NCBI GenBank assembly: GCA_016927965.1
Contig: JAFGLP010000140.1
Location: forward strand, 1-12,881
Source of the DNA: Dehalococcoidia bacterium
GTDB lineage: Bacteria > Chloroflexota > Dehalococcoidia > GIF9 > UBA5629
DNA: 12,881 nucleotides
Reading direction: 5' to 3'
Shown here: piece after piece, positions 6,122 through 12,157 of the stretch
Numbering within the stretch: position 1 is the first letter of the stretch
How the letters are laid out: each line of letters starts with the position of its first letter
Translations under genes and position numbers: made by a program
Notes under the pieces: model-generated
What the model was told of the DNA's origin: nothing
What the model saw: the letters and a program-made list of their open reading frames with translations, nothing else
The model's database searches: none

Positions 6122-6155
6122 GGTACCGTGGAGCAGTCCCAGTTCACCCAGTACC
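6122..6155. terminator. Imperfect hairpin in a convergent gap
   Basis: GGTAC (6122-6126) and GTG (6128-6130) can pair with CAC (6145-6147) and GTACC (6151-6155), with a bulge between. It nearly fills the 41-base space between the reductase stop and the stop of the 66-aa minus-strand gene. A T-rich stretch follows on the plus strand. This is a weak terminator candidate. Confidence 0.3.
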
Positions 6156-6157
6156 GC

Positions 6158-6358
6158 TTATTTCTTCCTTGTTCTGGAGAATAATTCGATCAGGAAAATA
6201 TTTAGTGACACGGCCAGTACAATGGGAATAACGATAATCCACAGGTTCCTGGCTACATCTACACTGAAATACAGGCACACCAGCAGCATAACATAGGTGA
6301 ACACCACACCCAGCATACCGCAACCTACGGCCAGGTAAATATAAACTGCCGTCTTCAT
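6158..6358 (-). CDS. 66-aa membrane protein, two helices
   Basis: The start at 6358 is set by a Shine-Dalgarno read as GAGAGG on the minus strand (6365-6370), six bases ahead. A longer frame beginning at 6604 overlaps the divergent hydrolase gene and has no such site. Two hydrophobic helices, about residues 5-31 and 38-60, are followed by a short basic tail R-T-R-K-K. The family is not recognised. It resembles in size and design the two small membrane proteins around 4400-4860, although the sequences are not obviously homologous by eye. Membrane location is clear; function is unknown. Confidence 0.72.
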   Translation of the reverse strand: MKTAVYIYLAVGCGMLGVVFTYVMLLVCLYFSVDVARNLWIIVIPIVLAVSLNIFLIELFSRTRKK

Positions 6359-6419
6359 TTTATGCCTCTCATAATCAATAATATACGAATTCAACGGTAA
6401 AGCACAGTAGCCCGGCATA

Positions 6420-6448
6420 TTGCCTGCACCTTGTCCCGGTAGTAGAAT
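6420..6448 (+). promoter_or_regulatory. Promoter for the alpha/beta hydrolase
   Basis: TTGCCT (6420-6425) and TAGAAT (6443-6448) are 17 bases apart. The start point near 6455 is six bases from the ATG at 6461, which lacks a Shine-Dalgarno. This suggests a near-leaderless message. Confidence 0.5.
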
Positions 6449-6460
6449 GTCCGGGCGCCA

Positions 6461-7360
6461 ATGAGCTACAGAGAAACATTGATTAACTCCACCGGGACCA
6501 GGATATGCCTTTCCATCTGGGAAAACGGGGGTAATTGCCCGGTGGTTATTTTCACCCCCGGAACAATGGTCCACCCCCTGTTTTACGAAGAATTCCTTGG
6601 ACACCTGTCACTCAAGGGTTTCACCATCCTTGGGGTACACCCTGTTTCGCACGGTAAAAGCCCCAGGGAGAGAAAGCTGTATTCATTCGAAGATTTGAAA
6701 CAAAATGTTAAAGACGCCATAACATATGCACGCAATAACTACAGCTCCGCTATATCGCTGATGGGGAGTTCACAGGGCGGGATACTTGCGGCGGCAGTGG
6801 CAGCCGAGGATGACCGGATTGCAGCTGTCTTCCCTCACAATATCATGATACCACAGCTTCCCGAGACGATCGGGCTAACACGCTTCCCGCGATTTTTAAG
6901 ACATGTCCAAAAACCGGCAATGTGGCTGATCAAGACCGGCGGGAAAATCCTGCCGGGACTACAATTGCCCTATAATTTCTACCTGGAGCCGGACAGGGTT
7001 ACCAGTTCCCCGGAACTGCAGAGCAAAATAGACCATGACCCCCTTTTCCTGAGAACCTACCCCCTGTATTTCCTGGCCTCCCTTTTCAACGCCGATATGT
7101 CCGGGATATGCGACGGCAGCATCAAATGCCCGGTTATTGCTATCGTATCTTCAGATGAGCCCCTTTTCTCTTTCGACTACACCAAACTGGCATTCGATAA
7201 AATCAAGGCGCCGGTCAAGGAGATGCTGGTCTTCGACCTGCCCTGCCACCTGATACTCAATGAGTGCGTGGATGCCGTGCTGGAGCCTATCGCCGGTAAG
7301 ATTAAGCAATATATGGACGGGCAGATAGCCGCCGCCGCCGACATCGAAACCGGGAATTAA
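6461..7360 (+). CDS. Alpha/beta hydrolase
   Basis: 299 aa, a normal size for the fold. The front has the strand and turn V-V-I-F-T-P-G-T (28-35), where the oxyanion loop usually lies. G-S-S-Q-G (102-106) is the nucleophile elbow with S104 as the serine. D232 (S-S-D-E-P) and H263 (P-C-H-L) sit where the acid and histidine of the triad are expected. A lid region of about residues 130-220 is rich in Pro and Leu. No signal peptide is present, so it is cytoplasmic. It probably hydrolyses an ester, thioester or amide; the substrate cannot be told. It is divergent from the 66-aa membrane gene, and its stop codon overlaps the stop of the opposing crotonase gene. Confidence 0.85.
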   Translation: MSYRETLINSTGTRICLSIWENGGNCPVVIFTPGTMVHPLFYEEFLGHLSLKGFTILGVHPVSHGKSPRERKLYSFEDLKQNVKDAITYARNNYSSAISLMGSSQGGILAAAVAAEDDRIAAVFPHNIMIPQLPETIGLTRFPRFLRHVQKPAMWLIKTGGKILPGLQLPYNFYLEPDRVTSSPELQSKIDHDPLFLRTYPLYFLASLFNADMSGICDGSIKCPVIAIVSSDEPLFSFDYTKLAFDKIKAPVKEMLVFDLPCHLILNECVDAVLEPIAGKIKQYMDGQIAAAADIETGN

Positions 7361-8145
7361 GTCCTCCTGTAATAAACCGGCTTGCGTTTTTCCCGGAACG
7401 CTTTTAAGCCTTCCTGTCCGTCAGTGTGATCTGCACAGCTGCAAATACCCTGGCGCTCCTTTTCGATTTGCGACTCAAAAGTACAATTAAAAGAGTCCGT
7501 TAACAGCTGTTTGGACAGGCCGAAAGAGTGCAGCGAAACTGAAGACAGCTCGTGCGCCATTTTCAGCGCTTCTTCGGCTGCCGTGCCTTCTTTGACCACC
7601 CTGTTCACCAGCCCCCAGGCCAGCGCTTTCTCCGATGTGATGGGGAGGTCCATAGCAACGATCTCCATGGCACGCGCCAGTCCCACCAGCCTTGGCAGTG
7701 AAAAAGTGCCCCCTCCATCTATACACAGGCCGTTGGAGGTATAGGCCTGCCGGAGGATGGCCGATTCAGCCATCACACGAAAATCGCAGGCCAGCGCCAG
7801 CGAAAAGCCCCCACCTGCCGCTATTCCGTTTACCGCCGCAATTACCGGCTTGTTCATCCTGCGTATTTCCAGCACCATCTGGTGATAAGCGGCGGCCAGG
7901 ATGTGAAATGCAGCCGCCGGGCCCTTTTCAAAATCAGTGACCCATTTAAGGTCCCCTCCTGCGCAGAAAGCTTTGCCTTCCCCCGAGATTACAACTCCCC
8001 TGACGTTTTCATCGGCCGCCAGATCCATCACCTGCCGCGCCATGCTATCCATCATCTCAAAATCGAAGGCGTTGAAAAAGGCAGGACGGTTAAGAATTAT
8101 GTGGACTATTTCATTATCCTGTACACTGATAATACTATCGGTCAT
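7357..8145 (-). CDS. Crotonase-fold protein (enoyl-CoA hydratase/isomerase family)
   Basis: 262 aa, the usual length. The start at 8145 is fixed by GGGGAGG on the minus strand (8152-8158), six bases ahead; a longer frame from 8229 would run through the promoter. The CoA-binding and oxyanion-hole motifs are clear: K-A-F-C-A-G-G-D (58-65) and G-I-A-A-G-G-G (107-113). Both glutamates of classical enoyl-CoA hydratases are missing: S115 stands in the G-G-G-x-E-L position and Y135 in the Q-P-E position. D143 in I-D-G-G-G-T and the L-P-R-L-V-G-L-A-R-A-M run match the PaaG-type isomerase pattern, where that Asp is catalytic. An isomerase or related acyl-CoA reaction is therefore more likely than hydration; the substrate is unknown. 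Confidence 0.88.
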   Translation of the reverse strand: MTDSIISVQDNEIVHIILNRPAFFNAFDFEMMDSMARQVMDLAADENVRGVVISGEGKAFCAGGDLKWVTDFEKGPAAAFHILAAAYHQMVLEIRRMNKPVIAAVNGIAAGGGFSLALACDFRVMAESAILRQAYTSNGLCIDGGGTFSLPRLVGLARAMEIVAMDLPITSEKALAWGLVNRVVKEGTAAEEALKMAHELSSVSLHSFGLSKQLLTDSFNCTFESQIEKERQGICSCADHTDGQEGLKAFREKRKPVYYRRT

Positions 8146-8170
8146 ATACAACCTCCCCTGATTTGAGCAG

Positions 8171-8199
8171 ATTATATAACCGCCCTCAAATACCCGCAA
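8171..8199 (-). promoter_or_regulatory. Promoter for the crotonase gene
   Basis: On the minus strand TTGCGG (8194-8199), 17 bases, TATAAT (8171-8176). The start point near 8164 gives a leader of about 19 bases that includes the Shine-Dalgarno. The -10 lies within a TTTGAG-N17-CTCAAA inverted repeat (8162-8190), a possible operator. Confidence 0.6.
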
Positions 8200-8242
8200 G
8201 AACCAACAGGCTGGATAAAATCCCCCCATTACTAAATGACTA

Positions 8243-8270
8243 TTGCTGTGCAGGCGATGACTGATATAAT
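8243..8270 (+). promoter_or_regulatory. Extended -10 promoter for the three-helix membrane gene
   Basis: TTGCTG (8243-8248), 16 bases, TATAAT (8265-8270). The -10 is preceded by TGA, a full extended -10. The start near 8277 is one base before the GGAGGGG ribosome binding site (8278-8284), so the leader is only about 14 bases. Confidence 0.6.
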
Positions 8271-8290
8271 TAACAGCGGAGGGGTAACGA

Positions 8291-8974
8291 ATGGATGCTC
8301 AAATAACCAGCGGAATTATAGGCATTGCCTGCCTGGCATGCGCGGCAATAGGGACATTTCTCCTGGTGCCTGACCGTGAACTGACCGTGCGGGAACGGAT
8401 AGGCATACATACGATATTCTGGGCCTTTATTATTTATGCGATATGGATTATTTTTCAGCTCGTGTGGCAGGACCAGAAATTTAGCGCACTGGATAAATAT
8501 TTCTACATGATTGTACCTGTCCTGCTGGGCCTGCTGCTCAGCCTTCTAGCCGAATTCAACTACAAACGCCCTCCCGTCAATATAAGCGATCCCCGCCTCA
8601 ATAAGATCACAATACAGACCTGGAACAGGCTGCCCAACAGCGTGAAAAGAGGCTTGCAAAATACTATTATGAATATACAGGACATCCCCGAATGGAGCGC
8701 ACTGGACAGGGACGAATTCAATACCGGGAAAATAACTGCGGCCAGGTGGTTGCCCATTTTACCTTATCCAGCCAGGGGCATAATCCACCTGTCGGTCAGC
8801 GATTGCCAGGGCCTGTCAGACGACGCTGTTGCGGGGGTGCTTGCCCGTGAATTCGGCCATGCTTATCAGACCACACGCACGCCGTTTGACACTGACACTA
8901 TTGATAAAGCCAGGGATTCACTGCCGGCCAAATGGGGATTTAATAAGGAAATTGCGGCGCTCCGGGCTTTATAG
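8291..8974 (+). CDS. Three-helix membrane protein with degenerate zinc-protease domain
   Basis: 227 aa. GGAGGGG six bases ahead of the ATG fixes the start. Three membrane helices lie at about residues 6-27, 38-59 and 70-88. A soluble domain follows (about 95-227) containing L-S-D-D-A-V-A-G-V-L-A-R-E-F-G-H-A-Y-Q (174-192). That context is the one in which M48-like peptidases carry H-E-x-x-H, but here the first histidine is R186, leaving R-E-F-G-H. The later segment T-I-D-K-A-R-D before W-G-F is where such enzymes often keep an E-x-x-A-D third ligand; it is absent too. So it may be an inactive, binding-only relative of a membrane peptidase, or use another chemistry. The end, E-I-A-A-L-R-A-L, looks natural, not frameshifted. 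Confidence 0.75.
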   Translation: MDAQITSGIIGIACLACAAIGTFLLVPDRELTVRERIGIHTIFWAFIIYAIWIIFQLVWQDQKFSALDKYFYMIVPVLLGLLLSLLAEFNYKRPPVNISDPRLNKITIQTWNRLPNSVKRGLQNTIMNIQDIPEWSALDRDEFNTGKITAARWLPILPYPARGIIHLSVSDCQGLSDDAVAGVLAREFGHAYQTTRTPFDTDTIDKARDSLPAKWGFNKEIAALRAL

Positions 8975-8985
8975 AGACGGTTATT

Positions 8986-9030
8986 CCGGCAGCGGCAGCA
9001 TCTCTCTGGAGGCCGCCGGGCACAACCCGG
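8986..9030. other. G/C-rich hairpins in a convergent gap
   Basis: CCGGG (9016-9020), loop CACAA, CCCGG (9026-9030) is a small hairpin. CCGGC (8986-8990) could instead pair with GCCGG (9015-9019). They lie in the 98-base gap between the converging membrane gene and Ig-like gene. No T-run is present, so termination is only a possibility. Confidence 0.22.
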
Positions 9031-9072
9031 TCATACCATCGGATTAGACCTGTTATTTCAACCTGCTTAAGA

Positions 9073-9915
9073 TCAGTCAGCGGATATCTGCCCCGCATCA
9101 GTCAGATATATGGCCGGCGCCGTCAGGTAATTATCGATTTTTCCCTTGATACCGATATGCACCGGCGACTGCGCCACAAACCCGAAGTTCCACAACTGGC
9201 TGGGAACGTAAACCAGCCGTCCCTCATCGGTGGCCCCGACTATCAGCCATTGTTCCTCCACGATCAGTCCCCCACCGAAATAGCTGTTCAAAGCAGGCAG
9301 CAGCAGTGGCAGCCTCTCCGGCGTGATGATTACCCTGAAATGAGAGGTGTAATCACGCCAGCATTCAGGACAATATTCACCCACCCCTGCATTATCGGCA
9401 GCCCCTTCCATTATATCCTCCATAAAGAACATGAAAGTCCATGGGCGCCCCGTGCCCAACCCGCGGAGACGCGTGGGCAGCCAGCTTGAAATGTAGGTCA
9501 CATCACCTTCCACCAGCACCTGCTCACCCTGGTGTTTGAGCAGCCCCTGCGTATCCAGGGCGGAGAGGGTCGGAATTTGCTCGGCCGCCGGAGGTGAGAC
9601 ACGTTCAGTCACGGTCAGTATAACGGAACTCTCAACCGGCGTACCGCCGTTTTTCGCTGTAAGGATATAAGTTGTTGTCTGCTGCGGGTTCACCTCTATA
9701 CTGCCCGAGGCAGGCCGCTCCCCCAGTCCATTATTAATGGTGACGGACACCGCACCGGTTACATTCCAGCTTAGCACGGCCGGCTGCCCTGCTTCTATCA
9801 TTGAAGGTATTACCTGCAGGCTGTTTATATTAATATGAGAAGGGCCGTCGGCAACCACGATGCAGGCGGGAAATATGCAAATTATCATTGCGATCAAAAT
9901 ATAGAACCGGCCCAT
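9073..9915 (-). CDS. Secreted Ig-like protein with unknown C-terminal beta domain
   Basis: 280 aa. A G-run on the minus strand (9923-9928), seven bases ahead, sets the start. The signal peptide covers about residues 1-22, with likely cleavage after V-V-A22 before D-G. An F-P-A-C near residue 18 is a poor lipobox, so a lipoprotein is less likely. Residues about 32-103 form an Ig-like domain of the kind common in bacterial surface proteins (P-S-M-I-E-A-G-Q, L-S-W-N-V-T-G, T-T-T-Y-I-L-T-A). The remaining 170 residues open with L-K-H-Q-G-E-Q-V-L-V-E-G-D-V, reminiscent of an OB-fold strand pair, and include C182-P-E-C185 and many aromatic residues. I do not recognise that domain. It should be exported or cell-surface. 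It is last in a minus-strand group after a thioesterase. Confidence 0.8.
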   Translation of the reverse strand: MGRFYILIAMIICIFPACIVVADGPSHININSLQVIPSMIEAGQPAVLSWNVTGAVSVTINNGLGERPASGSIEVNPQQTTTYILTAKNGGTPVESSVILTVTERVSPPAAEQIPTLSALDTQGLLKHQGEQVLVEGDVTYISSWLPTRLRGLGTGRPWTFMFFMEDIMEGAADNAGVGEYCPECWRDYTSHFRVIITPERLPLLLPALNSYFGGGLIVEEQWLIVGATDEGRLVYVPSQLWNFGFVAQSPVHIGIKGKIDNYLTAPAIYLTDAGQISAD

Positions 9916-10107
9916 TTAGCATCCCCCCTGATCTTCAGTAGTCTCTAAAAAGGATTGTACAATCAAGTTACAACGGGGGCAAATCGTGCGCACGGTAACC
10001 TCACAGCAGTAATAAACACCGGTTACTGCAATCTCATTTTGCCACTTTTTCCCTGGGGACAGAGGCCATGGTGTGCATTGCCCTGGCGATAAGGACTTTA
10101 TTTCCAT
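9916..10107 (-). CDS. Uncertain small Cys-rich ORF abutting the Ig-like gene
   Basis: An open frame whose stop codon TAA (9916-9918) directly touches the ATG of the Ig-like gene at 9915. The last 40 codons lie beyond the thioesterase stop and encode Y-Y-C-C-E-V-T-V-R-T-I-C-P-R-C, a spacing like half of a zinc ribbon. The only ATG (10107) lies inside the thioesterase gene and lacks a clear Shine-Dalgarno. A GTG in the same frame would leave only about 25 residues. It may be a real coupled small gene, the remnant of a larger one, or chance. The stop-to-start contact and the cysteine pattern are the only support. Confidence 0.28.
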   Translation of the reverse strand: MEIKSLSPGQCTPWPLSPGKKWQNEIAVTGVYYCCEVTVRTICPRCNLIVQSFLETTEDQGGC

Positions 10108-10471
10108 CCTTGACAGAGTATATTTCAGCCTCGGTAAAAAGTATCTGCCTGCCCGGCTTGGACACCCATGCTTTGCATTCCAGGTAATCGCCCGAGGCCG
10201 GTTTGAAAAAGCTGATCTTGAACTCCACGGTCAGTATACGGTGGCTTTCCGGCACCAGCGAATAGCAGGCATATCCGGCAGAGTGGTCGGCCATGGTGGA
10301 GATCACTCCCGCGTGTACAAAACCGTCTTGCTGACACAGATGCTCTTCAAGCTTGATGCGCGTGATAAACTCACCCGGCTTCAAAGATACCGGGGTCAAC
10401 CCTATCATCCTGGTAAACCCCTGTACAGCATCTTTTTTCAGAAACTCCAGCCTTTCTTTATCAGCTTTCAT
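10034..10471 (-). CDS. Hotdog-fold thioesterase (PaaI-like)
   Basis: 145 aa, the family's usual length. GGAGGGG read on the minus strand (10477-10483), five bases ahead, fixes the start. The motif D-G-F-V-H53-A-G-V-I-S-T-M-A-D62-H-S-A-G is the helix of the hotdog fold, with D62 in the place of the catalytic acid of PaaI/YdiI-type enzymes; the usual H-G-G is H-A-G here. It continues with E-F-K-I-S-F-F-K-P-A and a C-terminal strand I-A-R-A-M-H-T-M. Such enzymes release the acyl group from acyl-CoA in the cytoplasm; the substrate is unknown. It is divergent from the YkgJ-like gene, with the Ig-like gene downstream; these have no obvious shared function. Confidence 0.87.
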   Translation of the reverse strand: MKADKERLEFLKKDAVQGFTRMIGLTPVSLKPGEFITRIKLEEHLCQQDGFVHAGVISTMADHSAGYACYSLVPESHRILTVEFKISFFKPASGDYLECKAWVSKPGRQILFTEAEIYSVKDGNKVLIARAMHTMASVPREKVAK

Positions 10472-10494
10472 AATGACCCCTCCGCAATATATTG

Positions 10495-10500
10495 ATTATA
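10495..10500 (-). promoter_or_regulatory. -10 element for the thioesterase gene
   Basis: Perfect TATAAT on the minus strand; no strong -35 lies at 16-18 bases (GATAAA is the best candidate). The transcript would start near 10488 and carry the GGAGGGG site. The A/T-rich gap 10472-10596 serves both divergent genes. Confidence 0.45.
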
Positions 10501-10555
10501 GCCTTTTTTGTCATTCATTTATCGATAATGCCACTAATACAGCACGCTTTAATAG

Positions 10556-10584
10556 TAGACTGATAAGTATTATTGATATATGAT
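10556..10584 (+). promoter_or_regulatory. Promoter for the YkgJ-like gene
   Basis: TAGACT (10556-10561), 17 bases, TATGAT (10579-10584). The start near 10591 is six bases before the ATG at 10597, which lacks a Shine-Dalgarno, again suggesting a near-leaderless message. Confidence 0.42.
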
Positions 10585-10596
10585 CTATACCCGGAT

Positions 10597-10953
10597 ATGC
10601 GTAAAAATAAATTCCACCACCCGGACTGCATGAATACCAATTGCGGTGATGTCTGCTGCCGCTACGGCGCCGATGTCCTGCCTGAAGAATACGAACGTAT
10701 TATTTCATTGAAGATAGCCTCTCCCGGGGAGTTCTCCAGACCGTATATGAGCGACGGCGAAATGCTGTACAGGACCAGGGTACGCAAGGGCGGCTGCGTA
10801 TTCCTGATGCCTCAGCGGGGCTGCCGCCTGCATGCCACCGGCCATAAACCAATCACCTGCCGCAATTTCCCCATAGACATGGATGAAGCCCGCGAAGCGT
10901 ATGAAGACGGCTATTTGCCATGCTTTGATACCGGGAACAGCCATCAGCCCTGA
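10597..10953 (+). CDS. YkgJ-family cysteine-cluster protein
   Basis: 118 aa. Cysteines occur as C11-x4-C16-x3-C20-C21, then C67 (G-G-C-V-F-L), C76 (R-G-C-R-L-H), C88 (I-T-C-R-N-F-P) and C109 near the end. The G-C-x-F-L ... G-C-x-x-H ... P-x-x-C-R-x-F-P order is the signature of the family, thought to bind zinc or an Fe-S cluster; biochemical function is poorly known. The first group is C-x4-C-x3-CC instead of the common C-x2-C-x2-CC. The protein is short for the family. An in-frame TTG eight codons upstream lies in the predicted -10 region, so ATG is preferred. It is a single-gene unit between the divergent thioesterase and the co-directional 4Fe-4S gene. Confidence 0.82.
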   Translation: MRKNKFHHPDCMNTNCGDVCCRYGADVLPEEYERIISLKIASPGEFSRPYMSDGEMLYRTRVRKGGCVFLMPQRGCRLHATGHKPITCRNFPIDMDEAREAYEDGYLPCFDTGNSHQP

Positions 10954-10982
10954 AGATATTAATTTTATGAAATTATTGCTTC

Positions 10983-11011
10983 ACTCTTGCAGTTGCAGTA
11001 CATACAAGAGT
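10983..11011. promoter_or_regulatory. Inverted repeat over the -35 of the 4Fe-4S gene
   Basis: ACTCTTG (10983-10989) and CAAGAGT (11005-11011), 15 bases apart, flank a doubled TTGCAG (10987-10998). A further TGCAAG lies at 11030-11035, inverted to CTTGCA at 10986-10991. The placement over the -35 would suit a dimeric regulator; none is encoded nearby. Confidence 0.35.
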
Positions 11012-11022
11012 TCCTATATGAT
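10993..11022 (+). promoter_or_regulatory. Promoter for the 4Fe-4S protein gene
   Basis: TTGCAG (10993-10998), 18 bases, TATGAT (11017-11022). The start point would be near 11029, giving a leader of about 40 bases that ends in a GAGGTG ribosome binding site (11061-11066). Confidence 0.5.
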
Positions 11023-11068
11023 AGAGTGTTGCAAGAAAGGTTAAATTAATAATTGATAGCGAGGTGTA

Positions 11069-12121
11069 ATGTTGGATCAGGCTCTATTAGAACAACTTAC
11101 GGATGCCATTGCCAAGCGCGGCGGCGCTTCACCAGCGGTAAAATTCCAGCCGTTTTACGATGTACTGAACGAACTGTTTACTGCCGAAGAGGCAGATATC
11201 GCTGTTAAACTACCCATTGAGGCGCTGACGGCTGCACAGATAGCACAACTGACAGGGAGCACAGACAATGGACGTCTTGTTCAAACGCTGGAGGCCATGG
11301 CCGATAAGGGATTATTACTGGCAGACAGGCTGGGGGACAACACGACTTACAAGCTCCTGCCCCTGGTACCGGGCATGTTCGAATTTCAATTTATGAAAGG
11401 AGGCACCAGCGAACGTGAACGTAAGATTATACTCCTGATACATGAGTATCTGAGAGCTCTTACACAAGCTTCCGCCGCCGCAAAGGCAGCCAGCACTTCA
11501 GAAAAGAAAAGGGGCGTCCACCTGGACGAGCTTATATCGCAGGTAGCCGTAATACACAGCTACGCCGAGGCGCTGGATTTAATTGAAAAGACAGATGACA
11601 TAGCTGTCGGCAACTGTATGTGCCGCCACCGCGGTGAAGTAGTCGGCCGTCCCTGCGATAAACCCAAGGAAGTATGCATCATGTTAGGCCCTGAGGCCAA
11701 AGCTGCGACAGCCCGCGGCATAATGAGGACGGTCACCAGGGACGAAGCGCGCAAGCTCCTCGACCTTGCGGAAGAGTCCGGCCTGGTGCATCAAACCATG
11801 TATCACCAGGGCGGTTTCATAGAGTTCCTCTGCAACTGCTGTGTCTGCCACTGCGCCACCCTCAAAGGTATCCAGCGCTCCCCGGTCCCCAGCCTGGCAG
11901 CTATTGTTAAGCAGGTTATAGAGATAGACGCAGACGCCTGCGTTTCCTGCGGAGATTGCGTGCCGCGCTGCCAGATGGAAGCACTCAAAATGGAGGGCGA
12001 TGAGCTTAAGCTTAACGCTGACCGCTGCATAGGCTGCGGCCTCTGCATGTATGTCTGCCCGGCCGATGCGCTCAAGCTGGTTAAAAGGGAAAACCCCTGG
12101 GCTAAAATGATGGCTGTATAA
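11069..12121 (+). CDS. Multi-cluster 4Fe-4S protein with winged-helix-like N-terminus
   Basis: 350 aa. GAGG at 11061-11064, four bases ahead, supports the ATG. The N-terminal 100 residues look like a helix-turn-helix fold (A-A-Q-I-A-Q-L-T-G-S, then L-V-Q-T-L-E-A-M-A-D-K-G-L-L). A first cysteine zone follows: C183-x-C185, C196 and C203. A dense second zone has C255, C257, C258, C260 and C262. The C-terminus is a bacterial 2x[4Fe-4S] ferredoxin: C291-x2-C294-x2-C297-x3-C301 and C320-x2-C323-x2-C326-x3-C330-P. The first two zones could hold extra clusters. It is cytoplasmic by lack of a signal. Such proteins occur in anaerobes, probably as electron carriers or redox-linked accessory proteins; the N-terminal domain could be for DNA or protein binding. 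It has its own promoter and probable operator. Confidence 0.85.
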   Translation: MLDQALLEQLTDAIAKRGGASPAVKFQPFYDVLNELFTAEEADIAVKLPIEALTAAQIAQLTGSTDNGRLVQTLEAMADKGLLLADRLGDNTTYKLLPLVPGMFEFQFMKGGTSERERKIILLIHEYLRALTQASAAAKAASTSEKKRGVHLDELISQVAVIHSYAEALDLIEKTDDIAVGNCMCRHRGEVVGRPCDKPKEVCIMLGPEAKAATARGIMRTVTRDEARKLLDLAEESGLVHQTMYHQGGFIEFLCNCCVCHCATLKGIQRSPVPSLAAIVKQVIEIDADACVSCGDCVPRCQMEALKMEGDELKLNADRCIGCGLCMYVCPADALKLVKRENPWAKMMAV

Positions 12122-12157
12122 GCCCCGGCAGGCAATTAATATTATCTTAATATTCGG

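Noticed and set aside
6359..6604. N-terminal extension of the 66-aa membrane protein
   Set aside because: It overlaps the divergent hydrolase gene and its promoter; the inner ATG has a GAGAGG site.
8146..8229. Extension of the crotonase to 8229
   Set aside because: It crosses the -35/-10 of its own promoter, and the ATG at 8145 has GGGGAGG at the right distance.
8960..9047. Frameshift continuation of the peptidase-like protein
   Set aside because: The alternative frame shows no recognisable domain, and the existing end (E-I-A-A-L-R-A-L) looks natural.
10073..10495. 140-aa plus-strand frame opposite the thioesterase
   Set aside because: It is an antisense shadow; the thioesterase has the hotdog motif and a strong ribosome binding site.
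12136..12154. TTAATATT pair as a possible CRISPR or attachment repeat
   Set aside because: Only two short A/T-rich copies directly upstream of a -35; an UP-like element is the simpler reading.
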